DNA of 64,000 nucleotides from Euglena gracilis (taxonomy: Eukaryota; Euglenida; Euglenophyceae; Euglenales): assembly GCA_039621445.1 (NCBI GenBank), contig CP154955.1, positions 46,089,540 through 46,153,539 on the forward strand, in the 5' to 3' direction. The translations under genes were made by a program, and so were the position numbers. This document shows, piece after piece, positions 20,180-30,683 of the stretch (its first letter is position 1; each line of letters starts with the position of its first letter). The notes below the pieces were generated by a model that was not told where the DNA came from, searched no databases, and saw only the letters and a list, made by a program, of their open reading frames with translations.

Positions 20180-21160
20180 GTCGTAAAAAATGTTCCGCAA
20201 AAAATCTCCAATCTGGGACCCGAACAAAAAAGAATGCCATTTTTTTTTCGCCTCCAAGGAGATAGGATTCCTAATTCAATGGAGGACACATACGAAAATA
20301 TGCATACACGAAAAGGAAAAAAACGAAAATATGCAGCCACCTGCAAAAACGCCTTGGATTGACGTTCATCCCGTTCGTGGTGGATTGCTTTGGAGGTATG
20401 GGGAGCGAGCGGACGGGAGGGAGCCCAGACAGATGTCCCGACGATCGTCGGCGGCCACAATATGGCAAACCTTGAGTCTGGCGTTGGCAAGAGAAGTGGC
20501 CCGCCAGTTGGCATGGAGAGCCGTGGCGGAGCCATCAGGAGGTGGATGCATACCACCCATAACCCGATGCGACAGAATGAAAAAGGGAAAACATTGTCTG
20601 TTGACTTCTTGCCCCGCGGCTGCCTTACCGCTCCCCCATCCATCCTTTTCCTCTAAAGACAGGTACAGAGCACGATCCTGCCGTGCTTTGAACGGTGACC
20701 ACGGGCCCTCTCCCCCCTCACGCCAGCATCCCTGCCCTCCCTTTCCCCTGACCCTGACCCCGTGCGCCTCACACAAACCACCGCTCTGTCACGCCCCTGA
20801 ACACGGAAAATCCAGTAGGCAGTGCCATTGGTCGGTGGATTCGGTTCGCCTCACCACCGGAGTCGTACACAGGGTTGGTGGTGTGGTTTGGGTGCTTGGA
20901 GCGAGAGGCCGGATGACGGGAGCCTCAGGATGAGTTGAGGTCTCTGTTGATGAATGTCATGATTGTGAACCCTATACCATCTGATGCGACGGGTGCTCCC
21001 CAGTCCAACCCCTGCGTGTGGGCTGGGGTGCCCTTGGTGCATTGACCAACCCCTTGCCAAACCTTCGGGTGCTCGTAATGTTTTGAATAATCCGACCTGT
21101 TGCTCCGGGTACCCTTGTGGCCTTGACCGGCCTGGCCCGCTCCGTGGACCCAAGACAAAG
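20180..21160. other. GC-richer stretch upstream of gmd, no supported gene
   Basis: The stretch 20380-21150 lacks the homopolymer runs of its surroundings and is open in several frames on both strands, the longest plus-strand frame being 247 codons. No domain is recognisable. It could be a promoter region, an unrecognised gene or a diverged element. Confidence 0.25.
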
Positions 21161-21359
21161 TGCCATCGAAAGTCCACCCCAGGAGTCATGGTTGGCAGCT
21201 TGCTTTTTTTGGACGCTGTTTTTTCAACAATGTTCTTTTTGAAGAAAAAAAAACACCCACGAGGTTTTGCATAGAAAATGTTTTCAATGTACCCCCCCCT
21301 TATTTGAGCACACCCATGGGCATGGATCCCCCAAATGCTCGAATAAGGGGGGGGTACCC

Positions 21360-21702
21360 ATTTCCAAAAGCTGCACCAATGGAGCAAAAGACAGCACTTG
21401 TGTTTTGCATGAGCCCGAACATTCTGTTTCGTTTTGTGGAGGATGCCTTCTTCAAGCAAGCATTCGGACATTACTTTTCTCGAAATGCCCTTCCAGAAAA
21501 CATCTATTTGCTTGTGGAAGGTTTCTTGCACCATGTTTTTCATTTTTGTTCAGTTTCAGTTCAGTTTGCTCTTTTCTTGTACTCTGTCTCCGTGACAGAG
21601 GCAGCCATTGAGCGTGTCTTCGATGTTCAAAAGTTTCTAGACACGCATAATTCCAATTATTTTCCCATTGCATTGAACATTGAAGTCCAAATTGAAATTT
21701 GA
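21360..21702 (+). pseudogene. hAT transposase C-terminal fragment
   Basis: The plus-strand frame contains FRFVEDAFFKQAFGHYFSRN and, about 55 residues on, VTEAAIERVFDVQKFLDTHN. The first resembles the 'F..VE...F..L' region and the second the 'S....ERVFS' dimerisation motif of hAT transposases. The N-terminal parts are missing or unrecognised. It is probably a dead remnant. Confidence 0.4.
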
Positions 21703-22309
21703 TAATTGACGTTTGAGTTGATATTCGTCTGTTCGTGTCCTTCCGGATATTGAATTGATATTGACTTTCTTTCTTGGTTCTTCTCCGTTCGTAAACTCTT
21801 TTCCTTTCTTTTGGGTTTAGGGTTGTGCCTGAAAAATAAATGAAAAAAATTTGAAAAAAAATTCATTGAAAATTTTCAATTGAAAAATTTGAAAAAATAT
21901 ATTTTTTTATTTTTCAAACTTGAAAAATATCATTCCCTTTTACATATATGTTGGCAGCTGAAAGCAGGGTCTGACAAAAGAAAATTCAAGACTGGGAACC
22001 TTTTCTTCCAAAAAAAAATTACGGCTCAAGAGCGAGGAACAATCACCTTCCTAAATTGGGATCACTGGAGCCCAGGTACACGGGGGGGGGGGGGGGCTGG
22101 GACCCCATGTTCACTTCTGAACCGAACTGGACATGTTGACTTCCCGGAGTGGGGGGAGGTGCCAAAGTCACTGAATTTTTTTTGGAAGAGTGCGGTATGC
22201 GCCGGGTGGGTTTTGGGCCCAGGTGGAGGCCGGTTTGACCCCTGTCTTCACCCGCGCAAACAGCCTGCTGGCTTCTTTCTCCGTGTTGGGTAATTCGACA
22301 AGGTGGAAA

Positions 22310-23664
22310 AATTGGTCAAATGTTACATTTGACAGAGAAGCAAGGGTGCAATGAATGGACCTGGGCTTTGTGAATCTGCGCGTTGTCAACGATGAGCATC
22401 CGATTGTGGCCAAGCAGCGTTCGCAGGTGGGGCTCCAGCTGTGTAACCAATTACCACCCCCCCCCCTTTATTTGAGCACACCCACGGGCCAACGGACCCC
22501 CCAAATGCTCAAATAAGGGGGGGGGTCAAATAAGGGGGGGTCAAAAAATCCTTTAGAAAAAGGGCAAAAAAAATTTTCGGGGGGGGTATGCTGATCATCC
22601 CTTACAACATGAAATGCCAAAATGCTATGAGTAGTCCTCACCACCGTACGGGTGCCGTCCCAGGGGGTGCCATTGAGGCCTTGGAGATCAGGCAGTAGAC
22701 TTTGGTCATTTTGACCCCCCTCCCCCCTATGGTGAAGTTCACTGTTTGAAAGTTCACCAGGGCCCCCTCCCCCCCCCCTCTGCCTAACCCATCGGAGGCT
22801 AGGCACAGTGGGGGGAGGGGGGGGGTCCAGGGGGGGGCGAGCGGCCGCGCGGGCGGCCGCGCGGGGGGGAGGGGGGGGAGGGGGGTCCGAGGGCGGCCGC
22901 GCGGGCGGAACGCATCCTAAAATCGGTGATTTTCGGGTCCAAAAAGTGATCATTTTTTGCCATTTTTGGGCATTTTTGACCAAAAAAGTGCTTTTTTGGC
23001 CGCGCGCAGAGCGCGCGGCCCCCAAATTTGCCATTTTGTGTCCGAAAATGGTCTTTTTTTGGTCATTTTTGGGCCTCAAAAAATCGCGATTTTTTCACCA
23101 AAATTTTTTTTTCTTGGCTATGCTAGGCACAGTGGGGGGAGGGGGGGGTCCAGGGGGGGGCGAGCGGCCGCGCGGGCGGCCGCGCAGGGGCCGCGCAGGG
23201 GGGGGGGAGGGGGGGGTCCCGGACCCCCCCCCCGAGCGGCGCGCCTAGCCTCCATCGGTGAACTTCACCGGTGAAGTTCACCGCAAGAGCACTTTTTTGG
23301 CCAAAAATGGCCAAAAATGACATTTTGGGCAAGTTATCGGACATTTTGACAGAATCACATGAACCATCAACCTGAAAATGACCATTTTCACAGGAAAAGG
23401 AACAAAATTCCACCCATCAAAATTTCACCCCCAACCATCGAAATGGTGAAGTTCACCGGTGAACTTCACTGGTCTGCCAGAACATCGGGTTGTTGGCGCC
23501 GGGTGCCTGGGGTTTGGGGGGCGCGAGCTGCCTTGGGAGTGCAGGTATTGAAGCATCCTGCGGAACCAGTTGTGGAGCTCCTTCACACAGATGTCGGAGG
23601 CCTGCCACCGGCGTTGGAGGAAACGGCTCCAGACTGAAGAAGCGCGCTTTTTGGGGTTCCCCAT
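22310..23664 (-). pseudogene. Possible DDE (Tc1/IS630-type) transposase remnant
   Basis: On the minus strand near 22440-22360 the frame reads HLRTLLGHNRMLIVDNAQIH, matching the 'hhhDNA.iH' block around the second catalytic Asp of Tc1/mariner/IS630-type transposases. Upstream, 23647-23470 encodes MGNPKKRASSVWSRF..., and about 22700-22640 encodes NGTPWDGTRTVV; both look coding and may be exons of the same gene. The gap between them is a repeat with GTGAACTTCACC palindromes at both edges, which could be a nonconventional intron. The order is suggestive but the joins are not proved. Confidence 0.35.
22730..23290. repeat. G-run element with GCGGCCGCGCGG blocks and GTGAACTTCACC palindromes
   Basis: Two copies of a unit starting 'ggctaggcacagtgggggga' lie at about 22797 and 23123, each leading into GCGGCCGCGCGGGCGG. 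An inverted related copy is at 25030-25260. The edge carries GTGAACTTCACCGGTGAAGT, a palindrome that recurs near 23445, 31590, 39430 and 42627. Confidence 0.55.
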
Positions 23665-24335
23665 TGTGGCTTCTTTTTGGGCAGTTTTGATAGATTGCCA
23701 ACCATTTTTGGGATATTTTCAGAGAAATTTCGGAAATGCCAGGCGTCTCATGTCATTTCAGGTTATATCCGTGGACTGAGGCCCAAGACACACACTGTGT
23801 CTCGTGGACTGAGTCCACGAGACACAGTGTGTGTCCCCGTGGACTGGGACACACACTGTGTCTCGTGGACTGAAAAATAAAAGGTGTTTGCCAGAAATGC
23901 GAGGTGTTCTACATCTAATGCAATGCAGCAGGCAGCGGTGTCGGAACAATTTTTTCCCAGGGGGGGCGAGGAACCGACAAAATTTGGAGCACATCCTTTT
24001 TTTTCTCCTGGCGCGAAGCGCCGAGGAAATTTTTTTTACGGCACAACCAAAATGTATTTTTTTTGTCCCCCTGGCCCCGAAGGGGCCAGACGCTAACACC
24101 TTTTTTGAAGTCCAATGCCCCAAAAACTTGAGCTAGAAAGCGAAATCATGGGTAGAACCCCTTTGGAGACCTCCCAACTCAACCCAACTGTCGACTTCAC
24201 AACCTGGGGGGGGGGGGTGAAGAAGCCATTTTATTTCACTTTGCGCAAAATCATTTTTTTTGTTGACCCGCAGAGTTTCCCCCAAACTCGGGTGGTCAAG
24301 AAAATGGAGGGAGGGGGACATCAAAGGGGGCGGAC

Positions 24336-24490
24336 GGACGGACGGACGGACGGCTGGTGAAAAAAGCGAAGGTCCGGACGGACGGCTGACCTTGTGGGCT
24401 TGGTCCAGACGGCTGAAGAAAATGCACTTGGTCCAGCTAGCCGGCTGGCCGGCTGGCCGGCTGGCCGGCTGGCCGGCTAGCCGGCCGGGT
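24336..24490. repeat. Simple repeats (GGAC)n and (CCGG/CTGG)n
   Basis: GGACGGAC units at 24333-24356 and a run of alternating CCGG and CTGG at 24441-24487. Related 'ggtccgg(a/c)cgg' words recur up to 25015. Confidence 0.7.
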
Positions 24491-24727
24491 CTTTGGAAGC
24501 GCAGGCGAAGCACAAGAAAGATCGCGTAGATCTCCAACCGGAAGTAACGGTCCAGATCTGGGTTCCACACAACATGTCAGATCTACAGTACGATGTCCGC
24601 TGAGCTGCCCCGTACTGCAAGGTTCGTATCAGAGGTGATGCACGGGCCTATTTCTGTGGTATTTATCATTCAACCCTGAGGCGGCAAAAATAATTTTCAT
24701 AAAAGTACACGGACGAGAATGATATCG

Positions 24728-24799
24728 CCCCCCGTGGCATAGCGGTCGTGTGGTTAGTGTGTGACCGGTAGGTCGCGGGTTCGAATCCCGCCGGGGGGC
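24728..24799 (+). tRNA. tRNA-like sequence, probably a tRNA-derived SINE head or pseudo-tRNA
   Basis: The acceptor arms CCCCCCG (24728-24734) and CGGGGGG (24792-24798) pair. The T arm GCGGG-TTCGAAT-CCCGC is perfect, and A-box-like (TGGCATAGCGG) and B-box (GGTTCGAATCC) promoter elements are present. The central part does not fold into a normal D arm plus seven-base anticodon loop with U33, so no anticodon can be given. A Pol III-transcribed repeat or a decayed tRNA is more likely than a working tRNA. Confidence 0.4.
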
Positions 24800-25929
24800 A
24801 ACTTCGTGTTTTTCCTGATGTGACGCGACGAGTAGAGGGAAGCCGTGACTGCTTTTCGGAAGGAAGGAAAAATTTTTTTTGGTCCGGCCGGCTGGCAATA
24901 CAGACATTGGTCCGGCTTGACGGACGGCTGGCGAAAAAATGCTTCGTCCGGACGGACGGCTGGGCGTCCAGCATTGGTCCGGCTGAAGAGGTCCGGACGG
25001 CTAGCCGGCCAGCCGCCCCAAAACCATACCATTGGAGGCTGGGGGCGCCGCTCGGGGGGGGGGGGTCCGGGACCCCCCCCCGCGCAGCCACTCGCCCCCC
25101 TCGACCCCCCCTCACTGTGCCTAGCATGCCCAAGAAAAAAGCATTTTTTTTAGCAAAAATGGCCCGAAAAAGGCCATAAATGACCACTTTTTGGACCCGA
25201 AAACGCGGCCGCCCTCGGACCCCCCTCCCCCCCCCTCCCCCCCGCTCCGCTCACTTTCTGCTCCGAAAAAACCAGTCAGTCACTTTTTTCGGCCAAGCCA
25301 GTCAGTCACATTACCCCCCCCCCCAGGGGGGGTCGGCCACTCAGGAAAACCAGTCACATTTTGGCCTTTCAAGGCCATCTTTGGCCAAAATTTTATCCGG
25401 CGCCGGTTGGCCACTCAGCCACTTTTGGGTGATTTCTGGCCTACCCCATCCCCGGGGGGAGGGGGGTCACGGCCAAAAAAGTCAGTCACTCACCCCCCGC
25501 CGGGGGGGGGGGGGGGGACAGGTGTTAACCAACGGTCTGATTCAAACAGCCAAGGTGAAAGTGGTTTGTGGGGTCCCAAAAAGTAATTAGCATCGAAGGA
25601 GGAAAAAAAGTCGGTTTGTGGCCAAAATCAAACATCAAGAAGTGCCATGGGCTTTTTTCAAGCACTTTATTTCGGTCGCCAAAGGCGGCCGGCCGAGATG
25701 GTAATGGATTTTTCAATTTCATTCTCCAAAAATGTGCACTTAACTGGTAAGGTGGCTGACGAAGGCAGCGGAGACGGTAACGCCCTTTGAATCATTGAAC
25801 ATGGCATTGCAAAGAAAAATATCACATTCATGCTGAAATTTTTTTCTTTCCAAAATCCCGGGGGGGGCGGCCGCCCCCCCCGACCCCCCCTTGTGACACC
25901 TATGGCAGCAGGGCAGTGGAAAGATGGTC

Positions 25930-26703
25930 ACCGGACAACCGTGAGCTGTAACAGCTGAGAGACAGTTGGCGCGAATTTGGAACAATAGTCGTCGGGACAC
26001 GGAACGGCATAACAGACAACGAGGAGACGTAACGAGTAACCCAGCGTTACGCCTTACTGACCAACACAGAGCCGACGTCATGAGGCGGTTCAGTTGCGGA
26101 AACTGTTTTTTGGAAGATGGAACCAGAATGCCGTCCGGGTCAACAGATGTGAACACCCGTGCGAGAGAGTTGAAATGACCTCGGACAGTAGAAGGCAGGT
26201 ATGTCTCGAATTTGAATGTGGTGCCACACTGTGCCCGGCGTTGTTGCTCAGCTTGATTGATGAGGGTAGCCTCATCAAACAAATATCTGGGGTCAATGAC
26301 CCAACCAGCCCATGCGGAAAAAAAGCCATCCAGGTCCTCATACTGAGCGTTCAGATGTTTACACGCCTGCTGGAACTCCAACAGGCGTGTAACAGCTACA
26401 CGCTCAGCCTTTGCGGTCCATTTTGGGTTCTCTTCCAACACGTTGGCCAACAACGTAGCGTGTATTGTGTCAAGAACTGTGTTTGGGCCAAGAGTTAGGG
26501 GGAGCCCAGGGGCGGGGACCGCGGCGCCGAAGGCGCCGCGGTCGCCCCTGGGCCCCCCTAAAACCTTGGCCCAAAACACTGTTCTGGGTCAACAGCAGCG
26601 CCCTTCTGCAAATCGACCAAATACTTTCCAGTGTAGCAACAAATTCATCTGGTTTCGGGGGTCGGGGGAGCATGCGGTCCACACTGTTTGCGGTCTTCTT
26701 CAT
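25930..26703 (-). CDS. Unknown protein, paralogue of the gene at 30684-31792
   Basis: Exon 1 runs 26703-26588, starting MKKTANSVDRMLPRPP 17 nt after a TTGCAG acceptor. Exon 2 begins at 26469 and is open beyond 25930. The intron between them (26470-26587) is nonconventional. Shared blocks with the 30.7 kb paralogue are the N-terminal 'MK+..N..D...P.PP...EF.A.L', 'NPK.......L.F...CK', 'LD..F..WA.W' and 'F.TY....LA+.F.S....VPSS'. The protein is mainly helical and I do not recognise the family. The second half resembles a SAM-like core-binding domain of tyrosine recombinases in pattern, but no catalytic R-H-R-Y set is visible. The C-terminus after VPSSKK is uncertain. Confidence 0.6.
26470..26587 (-). 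other. Nonconventional intron forming one long hairpin
   Basis: It starts CCA-GAACAGTGTTTTGGG and ends CCCAAACACAGTTC-TTGA. The arms pair almost throughout, and the centre is itself a palindrome around GCGGCGCC, so the whole 118-nt intron can fold into a single stem. The 3 and 4 nt overhangs keep the frame from ...CRRALLL into TTIHATLL. Confidence 0.7.
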
Positions 26704-27009
26704 TTTCCGAAAGAAAAAACTGCAAGGACAGGTAGTGGAATGTGGTAAAACTTGTCCACGAGAAACCTTTATGCTCTGAGCCAAGTTATTGGGGGGCACT
26801 TGTTGGTCGGACCAGTGGGAATTCTTGATTTTTTCAGTTCACGAGGACACACACTGTGTCTCGTGGACTGGCAGTCCACGAGACACAGTGTGTGTCCTCG
26901 TGAACTGAAAATTTGACAAAAAATCGCAAAAAAATACGGGGTAGACATTGCGTGGCTAAGTTCCACGAGACACAGTGTGTGTCTTGGGCCTCTTAGTCAA
27001 CGGATATAG

Positions 27010-27119
27010 ACAAAAATCGTCCATTGTAACCCGGACACACCGTGTACCCGGGTTATGGGCGCCTTCGGCGCCCATAACCCGGACACACGGTGTGTCCGGG
27101 TGACATGGACGATTTTTGT
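27010..27119. repeat. Near-perfect 110-bp foldback
   Basis: The arms begin ACAAAAATCGTCCAT and end with its complement. Inside are CCCGGACACACCGTG-type palindromes and a GGCGCCTTCGGCGCC tip. It directly abuts the right end of the 23764-27008 element. Confidence 0.8.
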
Positions 27120-27281
27120 GTAGTATCTAACCAGATTTTGAACCGTGGCCATCCATTTGGCAATTTTGGCTGCTCACGCAAGGTCTAAATCTCCCGTTGG
27201 CTGTGGAATGACAGGGTGTTCACCAACTCTATGTGTGCAACATGGTGATTGAACACAATGAGCATTTTTTGTCATCCGCGG

Positions 27282-27405
27282 TCAAAGACGCAGACTCCGT
27301 CCTAAGTCCCTGCGCCTCTTATATGCGGACTTAAAAAAACTGCGTCTTACCGGTAAGACGCAGGACTCAGGACAGAGTCTGCGTCTAAGACGCAGCTTTT
27401 GCAAT
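27282..27405. repeat. Palindromic GACGCAGACTC repeat cluster
   Basis: Inverted copies of AGACGCAGACTC and GAGTCTGCGTCT surround 'ctgcgtcttaccggtaagacgcag'. It is related to the clusters at 15015-15125 and about 45112. Confidence 0.6.
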
Positions 27406-28140
27406 AAAACCTGAAGGTTAGGGTTGCTTATTTTGTGAAAAAATAAATAAATAAATAAATAAATAAATAAAATGAATAGAATAAAAAATAAATATTTTTC
27501 CAATGGAAAAATTGCGGGAAAATTGGAAATGAAAATTGGAAATCTGGAAGAATTATTTCCGATTATTTTCGATTTTTTCGATTGAGATGTGAAAATTGAA
27601 TGGGAATGAGCCAACGTCAGAACGTTTCTTTCAACAAGCCAACATCAGCACATTTCTCCTTCTTTGTTCAGGCACAAAATGGATCCAAATTCCAACCTTC
27701 CTTCCACGGTCCATGATAAAGAAACACTAGTGCTGCAGATACGTTCGCAAATTGAATCAAAAGAAAGACTTAACTAGTTGACTTCGGTAAGATTGCTGAA
27801 AAATTCCAGGGGAACATTTCCAGAAAAAATTTCCGCATTTTTTCGATAAAAACCTAAATTCATTTTTCCAGTAAGAAAAAATAAGAAAAATACCTTTTCC
27901 CTTTTGCAAATGCAGCTTGATCCCCCCTATTTGCCCCCCTTCCCCAATTGCCAATTGGCTGCCGGGACAAGATGGCGTTTCGAAAATTTAAATTAAATAA
28001 TTAAAAAATTGCCATTTCAGAAAATTTCAAGGCAAATCCAAACCATGGCAATTTTTTTTAAAAAAGAGAGAGGGTCCTCATGCCCCCATCATTGCCTAAT
28101 AGGGGGGTTTGAAGGAGCCTACCTAGGTAGCCCAAGGGGG
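27406..28140. other. A/T-rich intergenic stretch
   Basis: It contains an (AAAT)n microsatellite at 27441-27473. No supported gene. Confidence 0.3.
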
Positions 28141-28149
28141 GGATTTCAA

Positions 28150-28490
28150 ACACATTTGTTTGGCTCCCGGATCTGGCCTGGGGGGGGTTGTGGGCCGGCC
28201 CCAGGGTCGGCCCACGGTCGCCAAAGGTCGCCAAAGGTCACTATGGGTATTTCCTACTCAGTCTTTTTTTGCCATGTAGCGGCGTAGGCAACTGTTCCAG
28301 GGCCCTAAAAAAAAAAATCCCTTGTGTGTGCAACTCCTTTTGTGTGTAAGTTGCGCTAATTTGCCGTGGAGCGCATTTTTTGACATCGACCCACCCACGA
28401 CCTTTGGCGACCATGGCGACCGTGGGCCGACCCTAGGGTCGGCCCACAACCCCCCCCCCCCAGGCCAGATCTACCCCCCCCATTTGTTTT
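28150..28490. repeat. Element with long inverted arms
   Basis: 'catttgttt..ggatctggcctggggg' through 'ggtcgccaaaggtc' at the left is repeated inverted at 28385-28490. The arms contain GGGTCGGCCCACGGTCGCC. The central part is a unique 150 bp without a frame. Confidence 0.6.
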
Positions 28491-28726
28491 GTTGACCCGA
28501 AGCACAGGATCGGACTCCTTCCTCAAACTTTCAAGCCAAACAACAGCGCCACAGGGCGGACATGTTCCCGGGCCACAGCAACGGGTGGACCTGCAATGGT
28601 GGTTTTGGGGTCACGGGGGGGGGGGGGGGGCATGGGGGGAAATGGGTTTTGCGGTAGGTCATGCGTGACTTGTGTGACGTCATTCATTGCTCTAATTTTG
28701 GACGCTGTTTTTATTTTTTTTATGAG

Positions 28727-28792
28727 TGGAAACGGGGTTCAATCACGATTCCCCATGCGAAAATGGGGAATTGTGATTGAACCCCGTTTCCT
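28727..28792. repeat. Perfect short foldback
   Basis: The arms AACGGGGTTCAATCACGATT and complement enclose 'cccatgcgaaaatggg'. Arm length is about 28 bp. Confidence 0.75.
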
Positions 28793-28969
28793 TCTCAAAA
28801 ACCGTTCAACAAAGTCACGGGTTACCCTAATCATCGGTGTAGAAACAATTTTTTCTCGGGGGGGGGGCGAGATCCTGGGCCCGAAGCGAAGTTAGCGCCG
28901 GCCATAAACAGAAAATTCCAAAAATAGCACTTTTCAAAAATTTTCAGTATATCCCACTCCCCCCTGGGG

Positions 28970-29400
28970 GGATCCCCCCGGGTGGGGGGGGGGGGCTCGG
29001 CCGGACTTAAAAAAAAAACCTGTTAACCCCCCCAAATAACACCCCCCAAATAAGCCCCCCCCCAAATAATCCCCCCCCTTGGGGTCCGACTTCGGCCGCC
29101 GAAATAATACCCCCCCCCCCTGGTTTCGGGCTGAAGGCCTGGATTTTTGACCTGAAAATGTAGGTAAAAATCACAATTTCTGACAACAAATTATGAAAAA
29201 AATGTATTTTTCTGGCTCATATGACCTCCAAAAAATGGTAAATTTCAGAAGAAAGTGCAAAAAATGACCCCAAAGGGGGTTTTGGGTGCTATTTTGGGTT
29301 TTACGGGACTTCGAAAAATTTCGAAAATTTTGGAAAAATAATGCCCCCCCTCGGGCCGGGACTTCGGGCAAAAAATAATACCCCGGGGGGGTATTATTTA
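28970..29400. repeat. Dispersed repeat, inverted relative to 57830-58200
   Basis: C runs with 'ccaaataata', then 'ggtttcgggctgaaggcc', 'tgacctgaaaatgtaggtaaaaatcacaa' and 'cctccaaaaaatg' appear in the same order, inverted, at 57830-58200. Each copy is flanked by GGGGGTATTATTT words. Confidence 0.65.
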
Positions 29401-29406
29401 CCAATG

Positions 29407-29434
29407 TTGTGTGTGTGTGTGTGTGTGTGTGTGT
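29407..29434. repeat. (TG)n microsatellite
   Basis: About 14 uninterrupted TG units. Confidence 0.9.
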
Positions 29435-29764
29435 TGTTTTCTTTTTGCTGCCTGGGCGGCGAGACGGTTGCGCTTTTTTGAAAGAAGGCATTGAACGCGA
29501 CAAAAAAATGTGGAATTTTTTTGGCATCATGGCGCAAATTCCGGGTTGACGGTTTTTGTTTTTTTGAAAACAACAAAACATGTTTTTTTTTAAAAAAAGC
29601 AAAAAATGTTTTTTTTTGGGAAAATAAAAAATTGGCCTTTTTCCTTGCAAAATGGCCTTTTTTGAGGAAAAAGTTACAAAGTCATTTTTTTTGGTGATCA
29701 AAGTGACGTTTTTTTTTCAGTTTTTCCAGACCCTTCATTCCTTTGTAACCATGAATTGAGGCCC

Positions 29765-29862
29765 GGCGCTTGCCCTGTATTTCGTGGGTGTGAACACGAA
29801 ATACAGGGTGTTATTTTGGATTCACGAATACAGGCTGTATTTTGTGAATTGGATTTTTGTGT
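29765..29862. repeat. Palindromic 'CCCTGTATTTCGTG' cluster
   Basis: CCCTGTATTTCGTG and its complement CACGAAATACAGGG, followed by a second looser pair around 'cacgaatacaggctgtatttt'. Confidence 0.65.
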
Positions 29863-30683
29863 GTGTTTAAAACAGCTTTTGAAACTGGAAACCTCCTTGC
29901 ATCACATCGTCCGAAGTGATTCAGAAAAAAAAGCAAATGCACAAAGCAAAAGAAAATTGAATGCAATAATGGCCATTATGGCATATCCGGGGTGATAAAC
30001 GAAGGCGGTGCACAACTAGTGCAACGTAAGACATAAAAAAATGTTCAAAAATTTTTTTCACCCAAACCCTCCAAGACGTTTTTTTGTTTTTTTTGTTTCA
30101 CGGGCGGCAAGCAAAAAGAGATTGCCTCCCAAAACCCGCCCCCTCCGGGCCATTTTGAATGGAACAAAAAAAATCCATTGCCGCCCGAAGGGCGGCTGGA
30201 CGGTAGTGCTATTTTCCCTTCAAATCCATGAGTTTTGGGCTTGGTTGGCCGCCCGAAGGGCGGCGAGACGGTAGCGATGTCTAACAGTTGGAACTCGTGT
30301 TCAAAAAAATACTAAAAAATTCGGGGGGGGGGCGTCGGGGGGGGCGAGAGACAACTTTTCTGAAAATTTTCTCGGGGGGGCGAAAAAATCTCGGGGGGGC
30401 GATCGCCCCCCCCCCGCCCCCCCAGTTCCTACACCAATGACCCTAATGTAGGCAATTTTTTCCCGACCAGATGCCTACCGGGCTTTTTTTGGCGTTTTAG
30501 CGTTCACGGGTGCACTTTTGGACGTTCACAGGTACCCGAACACTTAACGGTGTTCACGGGTGACCATAGGAAAAACCATTTAACGTTCACAGTTACCCTA
30601 TGGGCACCCATGAACGGAAAATGAAACAAAAACCATTTGTGTTTATTTCTGCCGCCAATATCCTTTCGGTGTGTTCCACAGCC

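Larger units (their letters stand above)
23764..27008. mobile_element. TIR-bounded element carrying an unknown gene
   Basis: The left end TATATCCGTGGACTGAGGCC and the right end, read inward as TATATCCGTTGACTAAGAGG, form inverted repeats that continue through CCCAAGACACACACTGTGTC. Both flanks carry further palindromes of GACACACACTGTGTCTCGTG (23790-23872 and 26839-26906). The only clear gene inside is the minus-strand unknown gene at 25930-26703. A target duplication is not obvious. Confidence 0.5.

Noticed and set aside
20190-20933. 247-codon plus-strand frame upstream of gmd
   Set aside because: Several frames are open on both strands here and the product has no recognisable motif, so it was described only as an open region.
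22808-23248. Arginine/glycine-rich frames in G-run repeats
   Set aside because: They arise from GGGGGG and GCGGCCGC repeat composition in several places of the window.
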